A stretch of DNA of 64,000 bases from Zizania palustris (taxonomy: Eukaryota; Streptophyta; Magnoliopsida; Poales; Poaceae): contig JAAALK010000289.1 of assembly GCA_019279435.1 (NCBI GenBank), forward strand, positions 5,338,342 to 5,402,341, in the 5' to 3' direction. Of this stretch, positions 20,687 through 30,767 are shown piece after piece. Under the pieces are notes generated by a model. The model was not told the origin of the DNA. It saw only the letters and a program-made list of their open reading frames with translations, and searched no databases. Numbering within the stretch: position 1 is the stretch's first letter; the number at the start of each line of letters is the position of its first letter. Both the position numbers and the translations under genes were made by a program.

Positions 20687-21184
20687 TTGGTTATATATTT
20701 AATAAAGAGTATTCTTCCGGAGCTTACTCAGGGTGTTCGCGTTTGTGATCCTGATGTCGAGGTGCTTGATTCCGACGACGCCCTTCGACATCGATGGGCT
20801 ATCTTCGAAGCTATGCGAGCGAACCAGCCTGCGCGCTTCGTTCTTCCCCGCAGTAGCGATGGACGCGTGGACCCCGACGTCCTCCAAGGGGTTCTGAACC
20901 ATGTGAAGGAAGAAGAGAGAGGGTCCCGCTCGCCGTCCTCGTCCCCCGAACCGGTTGATTGGTCTAACACGGAGGCCGGTTTGGGCGAAGTGCCCCCCGA
21001 GGAGGGCGGTCTGCGTAGCTGGGCTCAGCTTCAAGCGGACCAAAGGGCTTTTCGTGCCCAGAAGAAGGAAGAGGAACGCAGAAAAAGGAAAGAGAGGTCC
21101 GGGCGGAGCGTGCCCACGACTTCGGGCCCTTCCAACCGGAGGGGCCCGCGGTTTTTGCTTGGCCTGGATGAGAACTTTTCTTGA
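20687..21184 (+). CDS. Second antisense ORF of T, about 120-165 aa, unknown
   Basis: An open frame on the same strand as the four-exon gene, following it closely. The first in-frame start is at 20687; a more credible one is the ATG near 20813 (MRANQPARF). It is hydrophilic, with a Ser/Pro stretch (RSPSSSPEPVDW) and a charged helical tail (QKKEEERRKRKERSG), and ends at TGA 21182-21184. A T-rich stretch with TTTGTAATG follows, like a plant 3' UTR. I recognise no domain. It could be a last exon of the upstream gene, a separate gene, or chance. The codon pattern looks coding, but the overlapping minus-strand frame is also open. Confidence 0.4.
   Translation: MVIYLIKSILPELTQGVRVCDPDVEVLDSDDALRHRWAIFEAMRANQPARFVLPRSSDGRVDPDVLQGVLNHVKEEERGSRSPSSSPEPVDWSNTEAGLGEVPPEEGGLRSWAQLQADQRAFRAQKKEEERRKRKERSGRSVPTTSGPSNRRGPRFLLGLDENFS
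20701..20706 (+). terminator. Likely polyadenylation signal of the antisense gene
   Basis: AATAAA lies 66 nt after the TAG at 20633-20635, in an A/T-rich pocket within otherwise G/C-rich DNA. That is where a 3' end would be expected for the four-exon model. Confidence 0.5.
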
Positions 21185-21346
21185 TTTTCTTCTTTGATTT
21201 GTAATGAACATTGTATGCTTTATGTGCCTGCTGCAGTCTGCGCCTTGCTCCTTCTCTTCCTCCCCCCCCTTAGCGGGTAGCTGGTTTACCGGCTGGGCGC
21301 TAAGTAGTTCAGGAGAGAAAGTGCGGAGAATGCACGCTACGCCTAG

Positions 21347-21735
21347 CCGGAGCTCGGAGCCTGAAAGCGAGGGTGCTTCGAGCCGGAGCTCGGAACCGAA
21401 TGCGAGGGCGCGTCGAGTCGTAGCTCGGAACCCGAAAGTGAGGGTGCGTCGAGTCATAGCTCGGAACCCGAAAGTGAGGGTGCGTCGAGCCGGAGCTCGG
21501 AAACCAAATGCGAGGGTGCGTCGAGTCGTAGCTCGGAACCCGGGAGTGAGGGTGCGTCGAGCCGGAGCTCGGAAACCGAATGCGAGGGCGCGTCGAGTCG
21601 TAGCTCGGAACCCGAAAGTGAGGGTGCGTCGAGTCGTAGCTCGGAACCCGGGAGTGAGGGTGCGTCGAGCCGGAGCTCGAAACCCGAATGTGAGGGCGCG
21701 TCGAGTCGTAGCTCGGAACCCGAATGCGAAATTCC
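21347..21735. repeat. 36-bp tandem repeat array in T, about 10.5 copies
   Basis: The unit begins AGCTCGGAACCCGAAAGTGA and ends near CGAGTCGT. There are ten full copies and one partial. Variants alternate (ends GTCGT or GCCGG; middle AAAGTG, GGAGTG or AATGCG), suggesting expansion of a two- or three-unit block. As 36 is a multiple of three, all frames stay open through it on both strands. Tandem repeats between pol and the 3' LTR are a known habit of Tat elements. Confidence 0.93.
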
Positions 21736-21846
21736 TGGAGTCGCTGCGCCAACTGTGTTGGGTGAAACATTCGGCTGAATATTTTATTACACAATTGGTA
21801 GACAAAAACAGGCGGCGACGGCTGCTAGTAAAATACATTGACGGTG

Positions 21847-24800
21847 TTATGGAAAATAGCGCTTCAGGTGCTCGGCATGCCAAGTATGCTTCAGCTCTTC
21901 GCCTTCGAGGGTAGCGAGTCGGTAAGAGCCTGGTCGTCCGGACTTTGTGACAATGTACGACCCTTCCCACTTATTGCCCAACTTGGTGGGGGCGACCACC
22001 GCGCGGAGGACGAGGTGCCCAGGTTGGAACTCGTTGTTCTTAACTTTGGTGTCATACCACCCCTTGGTCTCTTTCTGATAGTGGGATAGGTTGGCGACGG
22101 CGCGCATCCACGTCTCTTCAGCCAGGTTGAGGGAGACGGCGCGCTCGTCTTTGGCTTCGGGTGCTACGACGCGCAGTGAACCGGCGCGGAGCTCTGTTGG
22201 TGTCATTGCTTCATCGCCAAACAAGAGGCGAAACGGGGTGAAGCCGGTGGCCCGAGAAACGGTCGTCCGGATGGACCATAAGATCTTGGGTAGCTCGTCG
22301 GGCCACACTCCTCGAGCCAAACCGACGATGCGCTTGTTGAGGCCTGACAGGATGTGCCCATTAGCTCGCTCCACGGCTCCGTTAGACTGAGGATGCCGCA
22401 CGGCTGCGAAGCAAAGCTGAACTCCCAGCTCATCGCAGAACGCCCGGAAGGTGCCCGCGTCGAACTGCGTTCTGTTGTCCAATGTGAGCTGCTTGGGTAC
22501 TCCGAACCGGCACACGATATTCTGCCAGAAAAATTTCTGGACACTTCGGGATGTGATGGTAGCCAGTGGCTCCGCTTCAACCCACTTGGAGAAGTATTCG
22601 ACGGCGACCACAGCGAAGCGCAGGTTTCCCCTTGCTCTGGGGATGGGACCAATGAGGTCCATGCCCCAGCGGGCCAGAGGCCACACGGGAGGGATAGGTA
22701 GCAAGCTTGCTGGAGGGCGGTGACTGCGGCGGCCCATCCATTGGCAACCCTGGCAGGTGCGGACAAGTTCTTCGGCGTCGGCAACGATAGTGGGCCAGTA
22801 CACGCCTTGCCGGAGAGCTTTGCCTGCGAGGGCCCGCGGAGCTAAGTGACTACCGCACAGCCCCTCGTGTATCTCTCGGAGCATGGCAACGCCATCCGAG
22901 TGCGAGACGCAACGAAGGAGTGGAGAACATACACCGGATTTGTACAGAATTCCATTGATAACTTCGAATGATCTCGCGCGGAGTTGCAGGCGAGCTTGCT
23001 CTGGGCTAGGATGGATGTCGTCGCCGCCTGCGAGCGTGCGCAGGATGGGCTAGCGCCAATTGGCGCTGGCCGTACATAGTACTGGAGCCGGCCGTGGCGA
23101 CGGTTCGGGCTCCTCCGGGGCGGCGGGGATGGACGCCTCACTGCGAGGGGCTGCCGAAGGTTGAGCGAGTTCTTCGAAAAATGCCCCTGCCGGTAGGGCT
23201 TGAGCGCCGGCCCCGGCCTTGGCGAGGGCATCTGCTTGGGCATTGTCGCTTCGCGGGATGTTCTGGACGGATATACCTTTGAAGGATACTTCGAACTTGC
23301 GGATGGAGTCGAGGTAGGAAGCGAGGTCCGGGTGCTTTGCCCGGAAGCTCTTGTCGATGTGCCCGGCGACCACTTGGGAATCGGTCTTCACGACCACACG
23401 CGCGGCTCCCAATGCGAGCGCCTTGCGAAGTCCCAAGAGGACTCCTTCATACTCGGCGATATTATTGGTGGCTTTGAAGCTTAGCTGGGCGGAATATAGG
23501 GCCTGCTGACCGGACGGGGAGACGATGACTGCTCCGGCTCCAGCCCCAGAGGCCTGGTAAGCACCGTCCGCAAAGACGGTCCAAATCCCTTCGCCTGCGT
23601 CGGTGCCCGTAGGCTCTCGGGCCCGCGTCCACTCCGCGACGAAGTCGGCGAGGATCTGGGACTTTATGGCTGTCCGGGCAACAAAGGAGATCCCGAATGG
23701 GTCCAGTTCCACTGCCCATTTTCCGATGCGACCGGTGGCATCCTTGTTTCTGAACATGTCGCCTAGCGGGTAGGCGGTTGGGATGACGATGTCGTGGGCC
23801 AAGAAGTAGTGCCGGAGCTTTCGGGAGGCCATGACGAGGGCGTAAGCCACCTTCTCGAGCTCGGAATACCTGGCTTTGGCTTCGGCTAGAGCCTCATAAA
23901 CGAAGTAGACGGGACGTTGGACCAGCTTCCCGCCGATCTCCTCTTCTTGAACCAAGGCCGCGCTAGCTGCATTGCCAGAGGCGGCGAGGTAAACCAGTAA
24001 AGGGCTGCCGGCCCGGGGTGTGGCGAGGGCCACGAGGCCGGAGAGATAGTCCTTGATTTGCTGGAAACAATCCTGGCACTCGGGGGTCCATTCGAAATGC
24101 TTAGAACCTCGGAGCGCCTTGAAGATGGGCAAACTTCTTTCGGCCGATTTTGCGAGAAATCGCCCAAGGGCGGCCAACCGCCCGGCCAGCTTCTGCGCCT
24201 GCTTCAGGTTCTGGGGTGGCGCCATGTTCTGCAGTGCTTGAACTTGCGTTGGACTGGCCTCGATGCCTCGGCTAGAGACGAGGTACCCAAGCAGCTTCCC
24301 TGCGCGTGCTCCGAAAACACACTTGTCTGGATTAAGCCGGATTCCACACCGCCGGAGGCTGTCGAAGGTCTCAGCTATGTCGGACCCATGATGGCTTTTG
24401 GAGGCGCTCTTGATGACAATGTCGTCCATGTAGGCTTCCACATTGCGCCCCAGCTGATGACCTAGGGCCTTGGAGATTAGCCTTGAGAAGGTGGCGCCGG
24501 CATTACGGAGGCCGAAGGGCATCCGGAGATAACATAATACTCCGGCTGGAGTGACAAAACTGGTCTTCGCTTGGTCTTCGGGCTTGAGCCAGATCTGGTG
24601 GTATCCTGAATAGGCGTCGAGGAAAGTGAGGAGTTCAGCTCCGGCTGTGGAATCAACGAGCTGGTCGATGCGAGGCAGGGGGTAGGGGTCACGGGGGCAA
24701 GCTTTATTCAAAGAAGTAAAGTCGATACACATGCGCCATTTGCCAGATGTTTTCTTCTGGACAAACACAGGGTCGGACAACCAATCGGTATGACTCACTT

Positions 24801-24850
24801 CCCGGATGACCCCTGCGCGGAGCAGCTTGTCGGTCTCTGCCTTGGTGATA
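21847..24850 (-). pseudogene. pol: T pol: RT, RNase H, second RNase H, integrase
   Basis: Read leftward from about 24850. RT starts near SHTDWLSDPVFVQKK (about 24780); motif A, FLDAYSGYHQ, is at about 24610 and MDDIVIKS at about 24430. A gypsy RNase H follows. Then comes a second RNase H of archaeal type (VFADGAYQASGAGAG at about 23560, NNIAEYEGVLLGL at about 23450), diagnostic of Tat. A TAG at 23050-23052, where related proteins have glutamine, interrupts the frame, which then continues in register into integrase: HHCC finger near 22750-22860, GMDLIGP near 22645, ERANGH near 22370. The usual DNG triplet reads DNR near 22480. The end is at 21847, just before the tandem repeats. The join to gag-protease near 24850 needs a one-base frame correction. 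The copy is probably inactive. Confidence 0.9.
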
Positions 24851-27151
24851 CTTGATCGGGTATTCTTTCCCCCCTCGGGTCAGGGTCTTGGTGATGATTT
24901 CCCCCTCTAGGAGGGGTTTGGCGGGGCGCCCCTTCTGCGCAGGATCTGTGCCCCCTGCGAAGCCGGCTCCGTCGGCACCTTCGCGGACAATGTGGACCTG
25001 TCGTGGCTCCAGTGGCGCCGTATGGCCGTACTCAACCCGGCGGGCTGCGGCTTGGTCGCCCAGGACGGACAACACCCCTCCGGGAGTCGGCATCTTGAGG
25101 CAGAGGTAGTTGTGGTGAGCGATGGCGCTGAATTGGTTGAGTATCCCTCGCCCGAAGATGGCGTTGTAGGTGTAAGGAGCGTCGACGACGTCGAACAGGA
25201 TCTCCTCGCGACGCTGGAGGGGCGCGGTGCTGAAGGTCACCTCCAACAGAACCTGGCCCAGCGCATCGAGCGGGGGACCCGCGAAGCCTTGGAGCGGGCG
25301 CGAAGCTGGCAACAGGTGCTTGCGTGATAAGCACAGTTGATCGAAGGCCTGCACGAAGATGATGTCAGCAGAACTCCCCCCGTCGACCAAAATGCGACGC
25401 ACCTCGGCTCCGGCGGCGTCGTCAGCGGTGAAGGTGATGGGGACATGAGACCACTCTGGGAGGATCGAGGGGCCGGACGTGCCGATATGCCCGACCTCCC
25501 GGACGTAGTCTCGGCGCTGTCGCTTGGACAGGGTTCCCAGGGCTCCTCCTCCGGTTATGGGAAGGACCACGCGCTTGCCGCGGTCCGGGGCGGCTTCGAG
25601 CTTGGGGACCGGGACTCCGCCGAACTCTGCGACCGGGATTGCGGCTTCCGGCTCTTCTCGCCGCCCGACTACTTGGACTGGTTCTGGCCGAGGGGTAGGA
25701 TTCCCTCGGTCGGAGGAGCCGCGGCTGGCCTGGCGCTCGAGGTAGTCGCTGCGAAGGGCGAGTATGGTCCGGCAGGAGTCGGTGTCGTGGCTCCGGTTCT
25801 CTCCGTGGACGCTACAGTAGAAGGTTCCTCTGGAAGGCACTCGAGGTGGAGGCTTGGCTCCGGCCTGGCGACCCCCGCCGGGCATATGCAGGTTCTTGGC
25901 AGGCGCTTGAGGGGTGATACTAAGGACTTCCCCCCGAAAGTGCTTTCGGCTCCGCCGCGAGTCCCGATGGACGAGATCCTGCCGGGCGGGCTTCGGGCGG
26001 TGGAAGTCAGAAACGTGACGCGCACCCCGGCTGGGATCCGGAGGCGCTTCGCATGTCCTGGCGCTCGGGGCCCGGACGGGGATTACCATCGCTTGCCGGC
26101 GTATCTGGCCCTCTCCGGACCGGGCGTACTCTTCAAAGTACGTCATGAGCTGCGCCACCGAAGATATGGGCTTCCGGTGGAGCTTATCAAGGAGGCCTGG
26201 GTGGGTGACGCCCTCCCGGGCCGCATCGATGACGGAGGAAGCCGAGAGCCCCTTGATTTGGGCCTTGGTGTGCGCGAAGCGCTGGGAGTATTGCCGCAAG
26301 GTTTCCCCGGGCTGCTGCTTCACTTGGAAAAGACTCCCGGTAGACATGGGGGCCACGAAGGTCCCTTGGAAGTTGTTGACGAATTTCTTTTTCAGCTGCT
26401 CCCACGAGTGAATAGTCCCTGGCCGAAGGGACCAGAACCACCGAAGGGCGATCCCCTCGAGCGCCAGGGGGAAGCATTTGGCCATGGTGTCCCGGCTCCC
26501 CCCAGACGCTTCTATCGCCAGGGCGTACGAGCGAGAGAACTCGCTGGGGTCGGAGTCCCCGGAATACTTAGGGAGCTTGGCGGCGCGAAAGTTCGAGCCG
26601 AAGCGCACCCTCTGGAGATCCGGGTGCAGGGGAGAGTCCTCGTCGTAAGATGCGTTCTCCTCATCCGGAGGGTTCTCGTCATCGCTCAAGTCCGTGACTG
26701 CGGCTTTCGCGGCGCGGAAGGGCGCCGGAGGGGCCGGGGGCCGGAGCGACGCTTCCTGGCGCCACAGAGCCAGCTCCGCCTTTAGCTTAGCGTTCTCGGC
26801 GGCCAAGGCATCAGCTTGGCTCCCGCTTCCTCCGGAAGTGGTGTCGGGGTCCTGCGAGCGGACGTAGTCTGTCCGAAGGGACACTACTGGAGGTCCGCTC
26901 GGGGGACGCTGCTCCGGCGGCCCACCCGGCGACCCGACTAGGTTGGCGGAGGTCGGTTCGGGTAAGCCGTCAGCGCCCCGGGCTCCGGGCGTCTCTTCCT
27001 GCGCCTGGACGGGGTCCGTTGGAGACGCTGCTCCAACAGGCGTGGTGGTGGGAGCTGGAGGGTTGGGGTCGACGGCTGAGGCAGGCTCGGCCCCGGCGGT
27101 ACGAGCTGACCTGCGCAGGGGGGCCGTGCTCGCCCCCTTCCGGCTCGACAT
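24704..27151 (-). CDS. gag: T Gag and protease, 815-codon frame
   Basis: ATG 27151 lies 42 nt after the primer site. The N-terminus is Ala/Pro/Ser-rich, followed by the Retrotrans_gag core at about residues 180-290 (KYSGDSDPSEFSRSYALAIEA, then GIALRWFWSLRPG). A Cys/His cluster (FYCSVHGENRSHDTDSC) lies near residue 450, and a protease DGGS active site (ILVDGGSSADII) near residue 590. The frame leaves the true protein at about 24850, where one extra base diverts it into a false tail ending at 24704. In the ancestral element gag, protease and RT were evidently one continuous frame. The Gag and protease portion itself shows no stop. Confidence 0.88.
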   Translation of the reverse strand: MSSRKGASTAPLRRSARTAGAEPASAVDPNPPAPTTTPVGAASPTDPVQAQEETPGARGADGLPEPTSANLVGSPGGPPEQRPPSGPPVVSLRTDYVRSQDPDTTSGGSGSQADALAAENAKLKAELALWRQEASLRPPAPPAPFRAAKAAVTDLSDDENPPDEENASYDEDSPLHPDLQRVRFGSNFRAAKLPKYSGDSDPSEFSRSYALAIEASGGSRDTMAKCFPLALEGIALRWFWSLRPGTIHSWEQLKKKFVNNFQGTFVAPMSTGSLFQVKQQPGETLRQYSQRFAHTKAQIKGLSASSVIDAAREGVTHPGLLDKLHRKPISSVAQLMTYFEEYARSGEGQIRRQAMVIPVRAPSARTCEAPPDPSRGARHVSDFHRPKPARQDLVHRDSRRSRKHFRGEVLSITPQAPAKNLHMPGGGRQAGAKPPPRVPSRGTFYCSVHGENRSHDTDSCRTILALRSDYLERQASRGSSDRGNPTPRPEPVQVVGRREEPEAAIPVAEFGGVPVPKLEAAPDRGKRVVLPITGGGALGTLSKRQRRDYVREVGHIGTSGPSILPEWSHVPITFTADDAAGAEVRRILVDGGSSADIIFVQAFDQLCLSRKHLLPASRPLQGFAGPPLDALGQVLLEVTFSTAPLQRREEILFDVVDAPYTYNAIFGRGILNQFSAIAHHNYLCLKMPTPGGVLSVLGDQAAARRVEYGHTAPLEPRQVHIVREGADGAGFAGGTDPAQKGRPAKPLLEGEIITKTLTRGGKEYPIKYHQGRDRQAAPRRGHPGSESYRLVVRPCVCPEENIWQMAHVYRLYFFE

Positions 27152-27193
27152 GCTTGGGTGGATGGGTGTAGAGGACGCTAGCTTTTCGGACTA

Positions 27194-27214
27194 GGATCCC
27201 CACGGACGGCGCCA
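27194..27214 (-). other. Primer binding site of T
   Basis: The minus strand begins TGGCGCCGTCCGTGGGGAT, 2 nt after the LTR end at 27217. TGGCGCC-type primer sites are usual in Tat/Athila elements. The exact tRNA is not determined here. Confidence 0.8.
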
Positions 27215-27216
27215 AC

Positions 27217-27740
27217 TGTTGGAACGACGGATCGAACCAGCAGGTTTTCTTAGTGGAAAATGAGAGTAGTGTATTCAATGCCCTCTTGAGCCTGAGTCCT
27301 TACAACTGTAGTCGGGGGTATTTATAAGGCGCCCCGTCCAGAGGCCAGGCGCCTTTGGAACGCCAACGGCTACCCGGCCAACCGCCGGTCGACAGTACAG
27401 ACAAAACGGACTACATACAGTACAGACAAGAAGATTCGACTCTGACAGCGCATCGGCCGTGTCGGACGCTGCCCGCGCCGCCTGACACGACTCAGAGGAT
27501 CGCGATCCTGTCCCCCGGTATATTTGTCTCGTCCTTTTCCCGCCAACGCTCTCTTCGGGTTCCCTACTGCGGCCCGACGGAGGGGCCTTCGGCAATTCCC
27601 TCCCGGAGGGCGACCTCCGGCAGCCTTGTCCCGGAGGACGGCCTCCGGCAGCCTTCTCCCGGAAGGTGGCCTCCGGTACACTTGGCTTCAGACCTCCGGG
27701 CGGTGGTCCCCCTGGCCATCGGGATTATCTTCCCCCAACA
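27217..27740 (-). repeat. 5' LTR of T
   Basis: It pairs with 16380-16931 and has one 28-bp unit fewer. The minus-strand TATAAATA (plus-strand 27319-27326) is the likely promoter. The outer flank is GGAGT (27741-27745), the target duplication, and then the orf0 of element A resumes. Confidence 0.93.
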
Positions 27741-27745
27741 GGAGT

Positions 27746-27831
27746 CAGAGACGAGGTCGGGGTGTGGTGCAGGGGCGCTGGTGGAGGGTCCGGCGGTGGA
27801 GGGGTGTGGCGGGATCCTCTTGGGGCGAGGG
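27746..27831 (-). pseudogene. Element A orf0, middle fragment between B and T
   Basis: An 86-bp island of element A trapped between two insertions. On the minus strand it continues the orf0 frame from 51341 in a Pro/His-rich low-complexity stretch (a run of prolines near 27780), as in the C-terminal tail of the B orf0. Its right edge is the GAGGG target of B (27827-27831). Confidence 0.75.
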
Positions 27832-30767
27832 TGTCACGCCCTGATTTAATAAATCAGGACTTTATTGAAATTCCATAGAAAATCAATAAACCAAGACGTT
27901 CATCATGCGACCACGTACAAATACGAGCAATCATTCACGGTTCGTAGACCACATTAATACAAAAGTGAATAAAGGTGAAGAGAAACTAATAAAATAAAGG
28001 GGTCCTAGATGAACGCCTCCTTCCAGTCTCGCCTTGACTGGGTCGCTACTCCAGACCTTCATCCTCCTCGTAGTAGACGGGCTCTGATGGTGCAAGTCAA
28101 CGGGGTGAGTACAGACGTACTCAGCAAGCCACCGAATGCAAATATAATGCAGAGTAATAACAAGGGAGATAGTGGCTAATTTTGCGGAAAAAACATAATT
28201 GTAAAGCATTAAATGTGATCAATTTATTAGTACTAAAATGTAAACATGTGTATGCATCATCATCTTCTAACTCGAGGGGTCCAGTCAGCCCCACCTCGCT
28301 CAACAGTCCTTACATGCCATGAATAACTCAACCATTCAAACAATTGTAAACTAACTGCGAGTAGTCACACAACCCGCCCTTGACCGTGGGCTCGGCTTTT
28401 CGAAAAGATTAATTACTCTGATCATAGGTGTACCACTGTACCCACAAGGCACGCACTCACCACTTAAACCAAAGTGTAACGAGATGACCCATTCCACGGG
28501 AACTCATGCCAAAACCTTCCATATGGTCCTCCTCGACCCGACAGCACCCACTTATGGGTTTCGTATCGTGTCTCGACGTGTCGAGCCTCACCATACCCCC
28601 CTTGAGCCACGTCAGTACAAGTCACCCGCAGGTTGCCCCTTGCCCCCTCCACTATGGTGCATTGAGTCGGATTGTTCCATACTTCCAGTTAGGACTTACC
28701 CATTAGACTTGTGGTTGGTACAGAAATGCTTTGCAACAGATCCCGCAGACCGGTCCTTATAGTGCCCCGGGTGCGACCAACCAATGCCCGAGCTTGCACC
28801 CGGAACCCACCATACTTATAACATAGCCAACTCCAACAGAGTCCATAGACAAGAATAACGGGGAAGTTCATATAACAGAATCCATCTATCTACGACTCAT
28901 TCTTTTTATCCTATAGCAGTTGTGCCGGTACATTGGGCACTAGCTAATATAATTTTTGTAGAGTGACAAGGAGTTAAGGCTCAATAAGCATGGCTTGGGT
29001 TTGCACACAAGGACGGGGATCTAATAAATATAAGTGTAGGGCTTGATGTTGGACTAATGCAATATTGTCCTATGAGTTATAGCGATAATTTATTAAAACA
29101 TGGGCTCAAATGATGATCAACTATTTCCACAGGAGTGGGTCGATGACTTGCCTTGATCAGCAAATGGGGATGTAGGAACCTCGGGGTAGAACTCCGGCTC
29201 CTCGACGAACTCGTAGTCTTCTTGATACGGAAAAATAAATAATACATTCAATAAACAGATAAAAATCCACCAAATGATAAACATACATGTTTATGGGTTT
29301 TGTTATGTGAAATAAAGTTTTAATATTCTGAAGTTTTAGTGAGAAAACAGTAAAACTTACATTTTAAGGTTTTTCCTAATTTATTTTCTTAATTTAATAT
29401 TTATCCCTAAGGGGCTTTTATTTATTTAACCCATAAGATTATTTTGTGCAAAAGTAACATACTGTTTTTATGGCATTAATGTGTAGAGATTAGTTTGTTG
29501 AATTTAACAAAATTAAAATGGTGAAATTTGGAGTTAAAATGAGCAAGTTATGAATTTTCAAAGTTTAAATCAATTTCTGGAATTTTATTTAAACTAAAAA
29601 AGGGCTCTGGTCCACGGTGAGCCAGGCTCACGGTGGACCTCGGTACTGTGCGCATGGACCGGATTGATCCGGATCGTCCGATCCAGATCAAGCGGCCAGG
29701 CGCGAGGCGGCGGGGTTTAATGAACTTGGACGGCCACGATTAAATCATACCAAAATGGTATGCGTGGACGCACCAGATCGAACCCAGGGTTTAAGTTGCG
29801 ATCAACGGTCAGGATCACAGGGTACCTGTTTGACCAGATCCGAGGGCCCGAATTGAATCCCGAAGGGTTTTAATCATGGCCCTCCGATCGTAATCGGACG
29901 GCTGCGATGCGGTCCGGCACGGCACGGTCGTAAGGGGCTTGTACCCCCTTCGTTCTCGGCTCCGGCGGCGCAACGGCGAGGAATTCCGGCGCCGGCGAGG
30001 GCTCCCTCTCCAAGCTAAGGCTTAAAATGGAAAGTGGGGATCGAGGAGAGTACGGTCGTACAGACGGTGGTGGCGGCGGTGAGCTGACAGCGGCCGGCAT
30101 CGAAGAGGGGCGATGAAGCTCCTCGGGTTCATCGGCGGCGAGGCGATCCGGCGGTCCTTTCGACCAACGGAGGCGTGGCCGAGGATGGGTGGATCTCTGT
30201 GGTCACGTAGGTGGCGACGGCGAGGGCAGCGATGGCTTCGTTCGCCGGCTAGTGGTGACTGGAGGCGGAACCGAGCTAAAGGTCGAAAACCTTGCAGCAG
30301 TGCTCTGGATGGCGATGGCTTGCGCTAAGGAGGTGTGGGCAGAGGGCGGCGACCAGAGGGGTATATATAGGGGTCACCGTTGTGGTTATGGCAAGGTAAT
30401 CGGAGGAAACCCGAGAGGTTCCTTTCCAACTCCGGCGTGGTTTCCAAACCTAGGGATCTACTGCTATGATCATGAATCCGCGTGGGCTATGGATGGAATG
30501 GAGTCGCCGGTGTTCGGGGGAACTGAATCCAGGATCGGATCGGTGAAAACGGGCGGCCGACGGCATGATTTGGCAAGGGGGTCGCCGGAAGGAAAGGGGA
30601 GCGATCCCCTTCCATCGGGGACGAAGGTCTTGACAGGTGGCCCCCACTGGTCAGTGGCCGAAATGGAAAAGGAAGGTGCCGACAGGCGGGTCCCGTCGGT
30701 CAGAGAGATGGAGGCGGACGCGAGCGGCTAACACGTGGGACCAAGGCGGGCGCGGGCGGGAGAGAGG
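27832..30767 (-). repeat. 3' LTR of B, left part (before S2)
   Basis: It matches 48035-50970 in the uninterrupted 5' LTR. It is A/T-rich to about 29600, then G/C-rich. It is split at AGAGG (30763-30767), the S2 target. Frames on the plus strand at 30189-30731 recur in the other LTR only because the LTRs are repeats; no gene is called. Confidence 0.93.

Larger units (their letters stand above)
16380..27740 (-). mobile_element. Tat-lineage gypsy element T with an antisense gene
   Basis: The LTRs are 16380-16931 (552 bp) and 27217-27740 (524 bp), starting TGTTGG; the right copy ends CCAACA and the left CCAATA. The target duplication GGAGT is at 16375-16379 and 27741-27745. Leftward order: primer site, gag-protease, RT, RNase H, a second (archaeal-type) RNase H, integrase, 36-bp tandem repeats, then genes on the opposite strand, then the 3' LTR. 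The second RNase H and the antisense region after pol are hallmarks of the Tat lineage (RIRE2, Grande and Ogre relatives). Sense pol carries one frameshift and one stop, so this copy is not autonomous. LTR divergence is a few percent by eye. Confidence 0.93.

Noticed and set aside
20699..21970. 423-codon minus-strand frame following T integrase
   Set aside because: It is kept open by the 36-bp repeats (a multiple of three) and overlaps the end of integrase in another frame.
30189..30731. 180-codon plus-strand frame in the B LTR, with a relative at 50457-50933
   Set aside because: Low-complexity Gly/Arg/Asp-rich, antisense to the element, inside LTR sequence; the frame differs between the copies.
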